Part shown: positions 1 to 6,343 of the stretch, one piece after another
Position numbering within the stretch: the stretch's first letter is position 1
Layout: each line of letters begins with the position of its first letter
Assembly: GCA_016937315.1 (NCBI GenBank)
Contig: JAFGWD010000044.1
Coordinates: 1 to 12,340 of the forward strand
DNA length: 12,340 nucleotides
Direction: 5' to 3'
Source: Rhodospirillaceae bacterium
GTDB taxonomy: Bacteria > Pseudomonadota > Alphaproteobacteria > Rhodospirillales > Rhodospirillaceae
Notes under the pieces: generated by a model
Told to the model about the DNA's origin: nothing
Database searches by the model: none
The model's input: the letters and a program-made list of their open reading frames with translations, nothing else
Translations under genes and position numbers: made by a program

Positions 1-95
1 CGCTCACCGATGTCCCAGCATCGCCTTCGCGGCGGCTCCTGCCATTGTATCCCTTGGCGACCAACGCAATTCGGCAGGATTTATGAGCTTATGTC

Positions 96-914
96 CTAAG
101 GTTTTAGGCCCAACCGTGCGTAAAGCAGGCGTTCAACTTCGGGGCTGATGTCGGGTGGTGTTGTTGCCACGTCCTTGCCCAATATTTTGACGATGGTTTC
201 TATGGCAGCCAGACGCCCAAACAATTTATGTTCCGACGAGATGACATGCCAAGGCGCGACCTTGGTGTCGGTTTTGGCAAACATGTCGGCGATGGCGGCC
301 TCGTAGTCGGCGCGTTTGTCGCGATTGCGGATATCTTCGAAGGTCAGTTTCCACCGTTTGTAGGGTTTACGGAGGCGTTCCGCAAAACGGTTCAATTGTT
401 CATCCGCAGAGACGTGTAGGAACAGTTTGACAATCCGCACGCCGTCGTCGGTCAGGGTACGTTCGAATTCGTTGATTTCTTCATAGGCACGTTGCCACGC
501 GTCGGGTTTTGCGAAGCCTTCGACACGTTCGACGAGGACGCGTCCGTACCAGGAGCGGTCAAAAATCGCGATGTCGCCTTTCAAGGGAAGGCGTTTCCAG
601 AAGCGGTACATGTAATGCCGCCCTTGATCGTCGGGATTGGGCGCTGCGATTGACCAGACATAGCAATGGCGGGGGTCAAGGCGTTCATTGATGCGGCGGA
701 TGATGCCACCTTTGCCGGCTGCGTCCCATCCTTCGAAAACGATGATGGCGCGGCGTCCTTCATGCACATAGCGTTGCTGTAGGGACAAGAGCTGCAATTG
801 CAGCTTTCCCAAGCGTTGCGTGTAGGCTTCTGTGGTGTCGACGCGGGACGACAAATCGACGTCGGAGAGCGAGGGGTGTTTCCCAGACGATTTGGTTTTT
901 TTCTTGGTCGGCAT
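96..914 (-). CDS. ppk2: Polyphosphate kinase 2 family protein (polyphosphate:nucleotide phosphotransferase)
   Basis: A PPK2-family enzyme transfers phosphate between inorganic polyphosphate and nucleotides in the cytoplasm. With the chosen start it has 272 residues. It shows the Walker A loop GWDAAGKGG (62-70), the Walker B segment IFDRSWYGR (117-125, Asp119 and Arg120 as the expected catalytic pair) and the basic lid around KPYKRWK (183-189). The N-terminus is a short Lys-rich tail. One PPK2 domain is present, of usual length. The GWDAAGKGG and DRSWYGRVLVERVEGF wording is, from memory, closer to polyphosphate:AMP phosphotransferases (class II/Pap) than to class I enzymes, which usually read DRSWYNRAGVE; the substrate is therefore inferred. 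The ATG at 914 is preferred over an in-frame ATG at 980: GAGGAAAA lies just upstream, and the 980 codon falls inside the probable promoter. The gene is divergent from gap. No clear terminator is seen downstream. Confidence 0.93.
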   Translation of the reverse strand: MPTKKKTKSSGKHPSLSDVDLSSRVDTTEAYTQRLGKLQLQLLSLQQRYVHEGRRAIIVFEGWDAAGKGGIIRRINERLDPRHCYVWSIAAPNPDDQGRHYMYRFWKRLPLKGDIAIFDRSWYGRVLVERVEGFAKPDAWQRAYEEINEFERTLTDDGVRIVKLFLHVSADEQLNRFAERLRKPYKRWKLTFEDIRNRDKRADYEAAIADMFAKTDTKVAPWHVISSEHKLFGRLAAIETIVKILGKDVATTPPDISPEVERLLYARLGLKP

Positions 915-968
915 GGATTTTCCTCGCTCGGTGTGGCTCTGCACGGTGATGTGCGTGAAGCTTTTTGG

Positions 969-996
969 ATTATGCGGCAAGTTGATGGGATGTCAA
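969..996 (-). promoter_or_regulatory. Probable housekeeping promoter of ppk2
   Basis: Read on the minus strand there is an exact TTGACA (996 to 991), a 16-nt spacer, and CATAAT (974 to 969, five of six matches to TATAAT). Transcription would start near 962, giving a leader of about 48 nt before the ATG at 914. This also argues against the longer reading that would start at 980. Confidence 0.7.
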
Positions 997-1176
997 AATC
1001 TCGGCATGAATTTTTCATTTTTGCACACGATCCTCTGGATTTGGACGGTCAAGTGTGACAAACACTCAAGATGCTGTGGGCGGGAAACGGTTGCATTCTG
1101 TCGCCAAGCTCTTGCCCTGGCCTTTCGTGTGGGATTCTCGGAAGGTTGCCTGCCCGTTCGCCAGATCCAGGGACGG

Positions 1177-1204
1177 GAGGCCTTTTCGGCTTCGGTGTTT
1201 TTTA
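1177..1204 (+). promoter_or_regulatory. Terminator-like hairpin in the gap leader (possible attenuator)
   Basis: GAGGCC (1177-1182) pairs with GGCTTC (1188-1193), including one G-U pair, around the loop TTTTC. GGTGTTTTTTA follows. It lies 65 bp before the gap start codon. The stem is short, so it may be a weak terminator, an attenuator, or chance. Confidence 0.3.
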
Positions 1205-1268
1205 GGGCTGTACATGATGACCGCGTGCGGCGTGCTGACGTGGGCGGCAACAAACGGGAGGATGGACT

Positions 1269-2276
1269 ATGGCGGTACGGGTTGCCATTAACGGCTTCGG
1301 CAGGATTGGGCGCTTAGTTTTTCGCGCCCTCGTCGAGTCGGGGCGTAGCGATATCGAAGTGGTGGCGATCAATGATCTGGGGTCCGCCGCAGACAACGCT
1401 CATCTCGTCAAGTTTGATTCCGTGCATGGGCGTTTGCCGGAGGACGTTTCCGTTGCTGGTGACGTGATGACAGTGGGTCGTCATCAGGTCAAGGTGGTGG
1501 CCGAACGCGATCCGTCCAAGTTGCCGTGGAAAGAATTGGGCATCGACATTTGCATGGAATGCACCGGCATCTTCACCGATCGTGACAAGGCGAAGGTGCA
1601 TTTGGAGGCGGGTGCAAAACGGGTTCTGGTTTCGGCGCCATCCAATGGTGCAGACCTGACCGTGGTTTATGGCGTCAACCATGACAAGCTGACCAAGGAC
1701 CATCTGGTGGTTTCCAATGCGTCGTGCACCACCAACTGTTTGGCTCCGGTGGCTTATGTTCTGAACCAGGCGTTTGGTATCGAACACGGTTTCATGACGA
1801 CGGTGCATGCCTATACTGGCGACCAACGGGTGGCGGATACCCTGCACAAGGACTTGCACCGTGCTCGCGCTGCCGCAGTCTCGATGATCCCCACCACCAC
1901 AGGGGCCGCCAAGGCGGTTGGTTTGGTGCTGCCAGAGTTGAAGGGCAAGCTTGACGGTTCGTCGATTCGTGTGCCGACCCCGAACGTTTCGATGATCGAC
2001 TTCAAGTGCGTGGTCAAACGTGCCACCTCTGCCGAAGACATCAATGCCGCGATGCAGGAAGCTGCCGATGGCAAGCTGAAGGGTATTCTTGGCATCAATG
2101 CCTTGCCGCTGGTGTCGATCGATTTCAACCATTGCCCGAGCAGCTCGACCTTTGATCTTGGCGAGACCAAGGTGATTGAGGGGACCTTCGTGCGCGTGCT
2201 GTCCTGGTACGACAATGAATGGGGCTTCTCGAACCGTATGCTGGATACCGCTGCGGCGATTGCCAAGTTGATCTGA
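1269..2276 (+). CDS. gap: Type I glyceraldehyde-3-phosphate dehydrogenase
   Basis: Cytoplasmic enzyme that oxidises and phosphorylates glyceraldehyde-3-phosphate to 1,3-bisphosphoglycerate in glycolysis, or runs in reverse. It has 335 residues, the normal length. Visible features are the N-terminal dinucleotide-binding motif GFGRIGR (9-15), AINDL with Asp36 at the site that favours NAD over NADP, the active-site block SNASCTTNCLAP with catalytic Cys153, the activating His180 in TTVHAYTGDQ, and the C-terminal WYDNEWGFSNR typical of the family. The ATG at 1269 follows GGGAGG at a good distance and begins directly with the Rossmann strand MAVRVAINGFG. pgk follows after 89 bp on the same strand, which is the common alphaproteobacterial gap-pgk order. 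tkt, often upstream of gap in related genomes, is absent; a divergent ppk2 sits there instead. No missing active-site residue was seen. Confidence 0.97.
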   Translation: MAVRVAINGFGRIGRLVFRALVESGRSDIEVVAINDLGSAADNAHLVKFDSVHGRLPEDVSVAGDVMTVGRHQVKVVAERDPSKLPWKELGIDICMECTGIFTDRDKAKVHLEAGAKRVLVSAPSNGADLTVVYGVNHDKLTKDHLVVSNASCTTNCLAPVAYVLNQAFGIEHGFMTTVHAYTGDQRVADTLHKDLHRARAAAVSMIPTTTGAAKAVGLVLPELKGKLDGSSIRVPTPNVSMIDFKCVVKRATSAEDINAAMQEAADGKLKGILGINALPLVSIDFNHCPSSSTFDLGETKVIEGTFVRVLSWYDNEWGFSNRMLDTAAAIAKLI

Positions 2277-2294
2277 TCGACACAATGAGAAAAA

Positions 2295-2324
2295 CCGGGG
2301 CCGTGTTCATGAACACGGCCCCGG
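2295..2324. repeat. Perfect 30-bp palindrome between gap and pgk
   Basis: CCGGGGCCGTGTTCA (2295-2309) is followed immediately by its exact reverse complement (2310-2324). As RNA it folds into a very stable GC-rich hairpin 18 nt after the gap stop. On the plus strand no T run follows (AAGGTTGC), so it is not a standard terminator for gap. On the minus strand five T residues do follow. It could slow or partly terminate transcription, protect the gap 3' end, or set the gap to pgk ratio. Confidence 0.75.
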
Positions 2325-2365
2325 AAGGTTGCAGGGCGCGGATTTCGCGAAAGAGGGGACTGACG

Positions 2366-3550
2366 ATGGCTTTCAAGACACTGGATGATATGGATGTGCA
2401 CGGCAAACGGGTGTTCGTGCGTGCCGATTTGAATGTGCCGATCAAGGATGGCAAGGTCACGGATCTGACGCGCATTACGCGGACTGCACGGACCATCTGC
2501 GATTTGTTGGAGGGTGGGGCTGCTGTCATCTTGGCTTCCCACTTGGGACGTCCGCAGGGGGTAGATCCGAGGCTGTCGCTGGAGCCGGTTGTGGCCCCGT
2601 TGTCGGAGGTACTGGGGCGGGATGTGGGCTTTGCCCCGGATTGCATCGGGCCAGAGGTAGAAACCATGGCAGCGGCGTTGCGTCCCGGTGATGTGTTGCT
2701 TCTGGAGAATTTGCGGTTTCATGATGAGGAAGAGGCCAATGACCCGGCCTTTGCCGATGCCTTGTGTCGTTTGGCCGATGTGTATGTAAACGATGCGTTT
2801 TCCTCCGCACACCGGGCGCATGCCTCGACCGAGGCGATGGCGCACCGCTTGCCGTGCGCGGCGGGACGGTTGATGCAGGCTGAACTGGATGCGTTGGCCG
2901 TGGTCCTTGATCGCCCCAATCGTCCGGTGGCGGCGGTGGTGGGTGGTTCTAAGGTGTCAACCAAGCTCAATCTTTTGGAGCATTTGGTGCCTAAGGTCGA
3001 TGTGCTGATCATTGGGGGTGCCATGGCCAATACATTTTTGGCCGCACAGGGGTATGGCGTTGGTAGCTCACTGTGTGAGCACCATATGTTGGACACTGCA
3101 CGGACGGTGTTGAAAGTCGCCGATGAGCAGGGATGCGATGTCGTCCTGCCGGTGGATGTGGTGGTGGCTCCGGCCTTTGCCGAGGGGGCTCCCGCCACTT
3201 TGGTTGGCGTTGATGCCGTTCCTGCCGACCAGATGATTCTGGATATCGGGCCGGTTTCTGTGCGTACGGTTATCAATCGTCTGGCGGAGAGCCGGACCTT
3301 GCTGTGGAACGGCCCGTTTGGCGCGTTCGAGGTCAAGCCCTTTGATGCGGGCACCAATGCTGTTGCGCGTGGTGCGGCGGATTTGACGGAAAAAGGCGTC
3401 TTGGTTTCGGTTGCAGGTGGTGGTGATACGGTTGCAGCCCTTACCGTTGCGGGCGTGGTGGACGACCTGACTTATGTCTCGACGGCAGGCGGAGCCTTCC
3501 TTGAGTGGCTGGAGGGCAAGGTCTTGCCGGGTGTCGCAGCCCTTGGCTGA
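2366..3550 (+). CDS. pgk: Phosphoglycerate kinase
   Basis: Cytoplasmic enzyme that moves phosphate between 1,3-bisphosphoglycerate and ADP, the step after GAPDH. It has 394 residues, the usual bacterial length. Family motifs appear in order: RADLNVP (19-25), SHLGRP (58-63, substrate-binding His and Arg), LLENLRFH (112-119), NDAFSSAHRAHAST (142-155), GGSKVSTK (193-200, nucleotide side), then LWNGPFGAFE and the glycine-rich SVAGGGDT loop near the C-terminus, ending in STAGGAFLEWLEGK. The ATG at 2366 is chosen because GAGGGG (2353-2358) lies 7 nt upstream and the protein starts at the family's usual position. A longer in-frame reading back to 2219 would run through the palindrome and into gap. 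It is very likely cotranscribed with gap, subject to the intervening hairpin. A further gene starts 32 bp downstream. Confidence 0.97.
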   Translation: MAFKTLDDMDVHGKRVFVRADLNVPIKDGKVTDLTRITRTARTICDLLEGGAAVILASHLGRPQGVDPRLSLEPVVAPLSEVLGRDVGFAPDCIGPEVETMAAALRPGDVLLLENLRFHDEEEANDPAFADALCRLADVYVNDAFSSAHRAHASTEAMAHRLPCAAGRLMQAELDALAVVLDRPNRPVAAVVGGSKVSTKLNLLEHLVPKVDVLIIGGAMANTFLAAQGYGVGSSLCEHHMLDTARTVLKVADEQGCDVVLPVDVVVAPAFAEGAPATLVGVDAVPADQMILDIGPVSVRTVINRLAESRTLLWNGPFGAFEVKPFDAGTNAVARGAADLTEKGVLVSVAGGGDTVAALTVAGVVDDLTYVSTAGGAFLEWLEGKVLPGVAALG

Positions 3551-3582
3551 GAGTGTGTTCTTATCGTCAGAAGAGGCCATTA

Positions 3583-4086
3583 TTGACCCAGGAGACCTCG
3601 CAGAAAGCGGTATCGGTCGCCGAAATGTCCAAACGCCTGGAAGGCACGAATATTAGCCCCCAGACTTTTTTGGCGACGGATTACTTAAACCACTTCAACG
3701 AAGTGGTGATGCTGCTGGGCATGCTCGCTGATATGCCAGAGATGTTTGAGGATGTTGCGGCCTGGTCTCCCAAAAGCTATGCCGATCACTTTCGCGATAG
3801 TGGGTTTTCTGATCGGGATTTAGCCATTGCTGCCTATGAAATGGCTCCGGAACGCTATCGCCGTCCATTTGATGACACGATTGCCCAGGCCGAGACTGTT
3901 GTTGCACGGGCGGTCAAGGAAATTGGCCAGGCTCTGGAGGTCGAGGACATGTCGCGTGTCGCAATGATGGGGGAAAATGCGTCGCGTATTCTGCAAAAAC
4001 TCATTGACGTGGCGTCGGGAATTATTCACGGATCGGAAAAAGGCCTGTCTCAGGACCAAGTTGACACCTTTATTGACGGAACATAG
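3583..4086 (+). CDS. Conserved-looking small helical protein of unknown function downstream of pgk
   Basis: Function not recognised. The product (167 residues from the TTG at 3583) looks soluble and mostly helical, with no signal peptide, membrane segment or Cys cluster. Distinctive blocks that look conserved are LEGTNISPQTFLATDYLNHFNE (about 19-40), WSPKSYADHF (61-70), GFSDRDLAIAAYE (74-86) and an amphipathic C-terminal half, about 95-150, ending in IIHG. TTG 3583 is preferred because AAGAGG (3571-3576) lies 6 nt before it and GC at third codon positions stays high from there. The alternative ATG at 3625 gives 153 residues but lacks a good ribosome site. The gene begins 32 bp after pgk on the same strand, so it is probably in the same transcript. 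That position suggests, but does not show, a link to central carbon metabolism. Confidence is high that it is a gene and low on its exact start. Confidence 0.82.
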   Translation: MTQETSQKAVSVAEMSKRLEGTNISPQTFLATDYLNHFNEVVMLLGMLADMPEMFEDVAAWSPKSYADHFRDSGFSDRDLAIAAYEMAPERYRRPFDDTIAQAETVVARAVKEIGQALEVEDMSRVAMMGENASRILQKLIDVASGIIHGSEKGLSQDQVDTFIDGT

Positions 4087-4120
4087 CCCCCTTTCTAAAA
4101 AGAATCCTTTCGAGAGGGGG
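4087..4120 (+). terminator. Hairpin at the end of the gap-pgk transcript
   Basis: CCCCCTTTC (4087-4095) pairs with GAGAGGGGG (4112-4120), nine pairs with one G-U. Inside the loop, AAAG and CTTT can add four more. It begins directly after the stop codon at 4086. No T run follows, so it may be a weak terminator or a 3'-end stabiliser. Confidence 0.4.
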
Positions 4121-4139
4121 AATCCCGTGTCATTCTCGG

Positions 4140-4168
4140 TTGTCGCCGCCTAAGGCTTTGGATACACT
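4140..4168 (+). promoter_or_regulatory. Candidate promoter of the lipoprotein gene
   Basis: TTGTCG (4140-4145) and TACACT (4163-4168) are separated by exactly 17 nt, and each matches the consensus at four of six positions. Transcription would start near 4175, leaving a leader of about 125 nt. That leader contains GCGC-N10-GCGC followed by eight T residues (4189-4214) and the 10-bp palindrome CCGATATCGG (4246-4255). Confidence 0.4.
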
Positions 4169-4301
4169 GCGGCGGGTGGAGTTCAGTGGCGCTGGGGGAC
4201 ACGCGCTTTTTTTTAGAACTCCTCGGTCCTATTATTTTAGGGATGCCGATATCGGAGCGGGCGGAACGCTCGGGGATCATACAAAAAGGTAGTTCGGGAC
4301 G

Positions 4302-5423
4302 ATGGCCTTCTCGCAAATCCGTGTTTTGTTGATTGGTTCAGCCCTGCTTCTGGGTGGCTGCTCCTTCACTTCCGACTCTTTGTTTCCTTCTTTGGGGAGC
4401 GAGGATTCTTCGGCGCCGGGGGATGCCGGATCACCGGATGCCGCCAAAGGCCCGGTGCTCGGAACAACGAATTTTGAACCTGGGCCTGTAACCCCAGGAG
4501 CCCCGACGGGGACCTTCGTCGGACGCAAGGTGCAAGCTTTCCGTGGCGATCTTGCCGCGCTGAAGAGCATCATCAGCCAGCGCAATGCGACTTTGCAAAC
4601 GTTGCGTACGCAGACGTCGCGGGCGGCGGCTTCGTACCATGAATTGGTTGGTGCGATTAATGCCCGGCTTCAGGTGGGTTCTACGCCCGGCAATCCGATT
4701 CTTGTTGCCAACTGGCGTCGGGCGCAGGAACTGATGAATGCCATGAGCGCGGACGTTGCCAAACTTAGTCAGCTTTCTACCGAGGTCTCTTCGGATTCCG
4801 CAATGGCGGCCTATCTGCTGGATTCGGTGCGTGCTTCGTATTCGTTGTCTGGTGCGATTGAGGAAGACCATCGTCAGCTTCGTGTGCTCGAAGACGACAC
4901 CAATCAGACTGTGGTTTTGATCGAACGTTTGTTGAAAGAGCTCAACGGCGACATCTCGCGTCAGCAACAGTATGTTGCCAATGAACGCGGGAACCTCAAT
5001 GTGCTCTCGGCTTCGGTGCAAAGTGGCCAGATGTACGGTAGTGGTGTTTCGGCCTATACCTCACGGCCAACCAGTGATGCGGATGTGGCACCAGCCCGTT
5101 TTGGGTCGATGGACGTCGCAAATCGCCGCCCACTTGTGGTGATTCGCTTTGATCGTGCCAACGTATCTTATGAACAGGCGCTGTATCAGGCGGTGAGCCA
5201 GGCGCTGGAACGTCGCCCGGCTGCGCGGTTTGATTTGGTTGCAGTGTCGCCTTCGGCGGCATCGCCGGGGCAGTCCGCTCTGGGGGCCAATTCGGCACGC
5301 CGCAATGCTGAATCTGTGATGCGCTCACTGTCGGGTATGGGGCTGCCAGCAAGTCGTGTCGAAATGGCTGCGACGACCAGCGCACAGGCGCGTGGGAACG
5401 AAGTCCATCTCTATTTGCGCTAA
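4302..5423 (+). CDS. Outer-membrane lipoprotein with helical middle and degenerate OmpA-like C-terminus
   Basis: A predicted lipoprotein of 373 residues. The N-terminus is a type II signal peptide ending in the lipobox LLGGC, so Cys20 would be lipidated. Ser at +2 suggests sorting to the outer membrane. A Pro/Gly/Ser-rich linker (about 21-71) leads to a long helical, possibly coiled-coil region (74-235) and then a domain at 276-373. That last domain resembles the OmpA peptidoglycan-binding fold: LVVIRFDRANVSYEQAL, then SARRNAESVMRSLSGMGLPASRVE. The Arg-bearing helix is recognisable, but the usual loop with the peptidoglycan-contacting Asp (GHTD-like) is replaced by a Ser/Pro/Ala-rich stretch, so classical mDAP binding is doubtful. 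The ATG at 4302 gives a complete signal peptide; AAAAGG lies about 12 nt upstream, rather far. The gene stands alone, ending before a strong terminator. A cell-envelope structural role is inference; no named family was recognised. Confidence 0.85.
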   Translation: MAFSQIRVLLIGSALLLGGCSFTSDSLFPSLGSEDSSAPGDAGSPDAAKGPVLGTTNFEPGPVTPGAPTGTFVGRKVQAFRGDLAALKSIISQRNATLQTLRTQTSRAAASYHELVGAINARLQVGSTPGNPILVANWRRAQELMNAMSADVAKLSQLSTEVSSDSAMAAYLLDSVRASYSLSGAIEEDHRQLRVLEDDTNQTVVLIERLLKELNGDISRQQQYVANERGNLNVLSASVQSGQMYGSGVSAYTSRPTSDADVAPARFGSMDVANRRPLVVIRFDRANVSYEQALYQAVSQALERRPAARFDLVAVSPSAASPGQSALGANSARRNAESVMRSLSGMGLPASRVEMAATTSAQARGNEVHLYLR

Positions 5424-5471
5424 TCATAAGGGGAAGTCCCACTTTAGGGTGGCTTCCGAGATGCCTGGGTT

Positions 5472-5499
5472 GAAAACGGTGCCTTCTGGCGCCGTTTTC
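5472..5499 (+). terminator. Rho-independent terminator after the lipoprotein gene
   Basis: GAAAACGGTGCC (5472-5483) pairs over all twelve positions with GGCGCCGTTTTC (5488-5499), with one G-U pair, around the loop TTCT. The 3' arm ends in TTTTC and GTTAT follows. Matching A and T runs at the base make it likely to work in both directions. Confidence 0.8.
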
Positions 5500-5561
5500 G
5501 TTATGGTGGCGGCTGTGACGGGGCCTATTTTTCACAACACTTGAGCGGGCGAGGAAAGAGC

Positions 5562-6044
5562 GTGGCGGACAAGGATTATACCGGCAGCCGGTACATGGGG
5601 ATTTCTTGGGACATGTTTCATCGCGATGCACGCATTCTGGCATCGCGTTTGATGGCGCGTGGTCCGTTTTCTGGAATCGTGGCGATCAGTCGTGGAGGGT
5701 TGGTTCCGGCGGCGGTGGTCGCCCGTGAGTTAAACCTACGTCTTGTGGATACCCTGTGCATTGCCAGCTACGATGATCGTGTGCAGGGGGAGGGGGCCCT
5801 TGTCCTGAAGGCTCCTGCGGGCGATGGCGAAGGTTGGCTGGTGATCGACGACCTGGTGGATTCTGGACGTACGGGGAAGGTGGTTCGTGAGTTGTTGCCC
5901 AAGGCGGTTTTTGCGACGGTTTATGCAAAGCCTTTGGGCCAGAACATTGTTGATGACTTCGTCGTCTCGGTGGATCAGAGCATCTGGCTTTTGTTCCCCT
6001 GGGATGCGGAGATGCAGCCCTCGCCGCCTCTCGCCGGAGCGTAG
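5562..6044 (+). CDS. gpt: Xanthine-guanine phosphoribosyltransferase
   Basis: Purine salvage enzyme that joins guanine, xanthine or hypoxanthine to PRPP to give the nucleotide; a cytoplasmic protein, often membrane-associated. The 160-residue length is typical of bacterial XGPRT. Motifs visible are the pyrophosphate loop AISRGGLVPA (41-50), the PRPP-binding signature VIDDLVDSGRTG (94-105) with its paired acidic residues, the YAKPLG segment (121-126), and the purine-side WLLFPWD (142-148), which separates XGPRT from hypoxanthine-type enzymes. The GTG at 5562 is chosen because GAGGAA (5551-5556) lies 5 nt upstream. An in-frame TTG at 5541 would add seven residues but has no ribosome site. The gene sits alone between a terminator and a long non-coding stretch. 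A purine-regulated control site is not visible. Confidence 0.94.
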   Translation: MADKDYTGSRYMGISWDMFHRDARILASRLMARGPFSGIVAISRGGLVPAAVVARELNLRLVDTLCIASYDDRVQGEGALVLKAPAGDGEGWLVIDDLVDSGRTGKVVRELLPKAVFATVYAKPLGQNIVDDFVVSVDQSIWLLFPWDAEMQPSPPLAGA

Positions 6045-6086
6045 GCTTGTGTTGCGGTGGTTATGTCGTTAACTACCGACGAAAAA

Positions 6087-6117
6087 CCGGGCCGATTTTG
6101 GGGAAAAACCGGCCCGG
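6087..6117 (-). terminator. Inverted repeat with a minus-strand T run (terminator-shaped)
   Basis: CCGGGCCG (6087-6094) pairs with CGGCCCGG (6110-6117). Four extra T-A pairs form inside (6096-6099 with 6105-6108) around the loop GGGGA. Read on the minus strand it ends in TTTTTC, so it is terminator-shaped in that direction only, although no minus-strand gene precedes it closely. On the plus strand it begins 43 nt after the gpt stop. The motif GAAAAACCGG occurs twice here, at 6081-6090 and 6103-6112. Confidence 0.4.
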
Positions 6118-6257
6118 GTGAAGGGGAACGAAGAATTCGGTGGCATAATCTGGACGGACAAGCCCCCGTATCCAACAAAGCCGTTGTTCACGGCTTCGAC
6201 GCGAAGGTGCATGGGATTTGCCCACAGCGCATTGCGTTCCGTCAATTTTTCGACAGC

Positions 6258-6297
6258 GCTTCACGATTTATTACGGGCCTGTAAAAATCCGTGAAGC
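6258..6297. repeat. Long bulged hairpin upstream of tRNA-Asp
   Basis: GCTTCACG-ATTT-a-TTAC (6258-6274) pairs with GTAA-AAAT-c-CGTGAAGC (6281-6297). This gives sixteen base pairs with one bulged base on each side and a GGGCCT loop. It is followed by TATTGAGAAAAAA rather than T residues, so it is not a terminator on the plus strand. It lies just before the candidate tRNA promoter and could be part of a small RNA or a regulatory dyad. Confidence 0.55.
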
Positions 6298-6314
6298 TAT
6301 TGAGAAAAAAGTTC

Positions 6315-6343
6315 TTGCATCGTTTGGAGGGCGTTGGTACATA
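6315..6343 (+). promoter_or_regulatory. Candidate promoter of tRNA-Asp
   Basis: TTGCAT (6315-6320) and TACATA (6338-6343) are spaced by 17 nt. A GC-rich stretch, AGCGCCTCACCGC, follows at the expected start, as in stable-RNA promoters under growth control. Both hexamers are weak matches, so placement is tentative. Confidence 0.4.

Larger units (their letters stand above)
915..1268. other. Divergent ppk2-gap intergenic region
   Basis: This 354-bp stretch separates two divergent genes. It holds the ppk2 promoter (969-996), a short dyad AGTGT-GACAA-ACACT (1052-1066), and a terminator-shaped hairpin followed by a T run (1177-1204). Open frames cross it on both strands, but none has a convincing start, ribosome site or recognisable protein. 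No consensus promoter for gap could be placed with confidence, although one must lie here if gap is not transcribed from further upstream. Confidence 0.6.

Noticed and set aside
1..95. Possible end of a gene entering from the left edge
   Set aside because: All three plus-strand frames are open for part of this stretch, but none is recognisable and no terminator follows. Too short to call.
832..1317. Plus-strand open frame crossing the ppk2-gap intergenic region
   Set aside because: It overlaps the start of ppk2 and of gap, has no ribosome site, and the translation looks unlike a real protein.
1314..2285. Long minus-strand open frame (323 codons) opposite gap
   Set aside because: It is a shadow of gap. 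The translation is rich in His, Arg and Gln with no recognisable family, and gap itself is certain.
1811..2845. Minus-strand open frame of 344 codons spanning the gap-pgk junction
   Set aside because: It lies opposite two well-supported genes and runs through the palindrome. It has no ribosome site or protein-like pattern.
6057..6284. Possible 75-codon gene after gpt
   Set aside because: Third-position GC is near random, no ribosome site precedes it, and it spans the inverted repeats. Treated as non-coding.
6315..6343. Additional tRNA or tRNA remnant next to tRNA-Asp
   Set aside because: No second cloverleaf, T-arm GGTTCGA motif or attachment-site duplication of the tRNA 3' end was found nearby, so there is no sign of tRNA-targeted integration.
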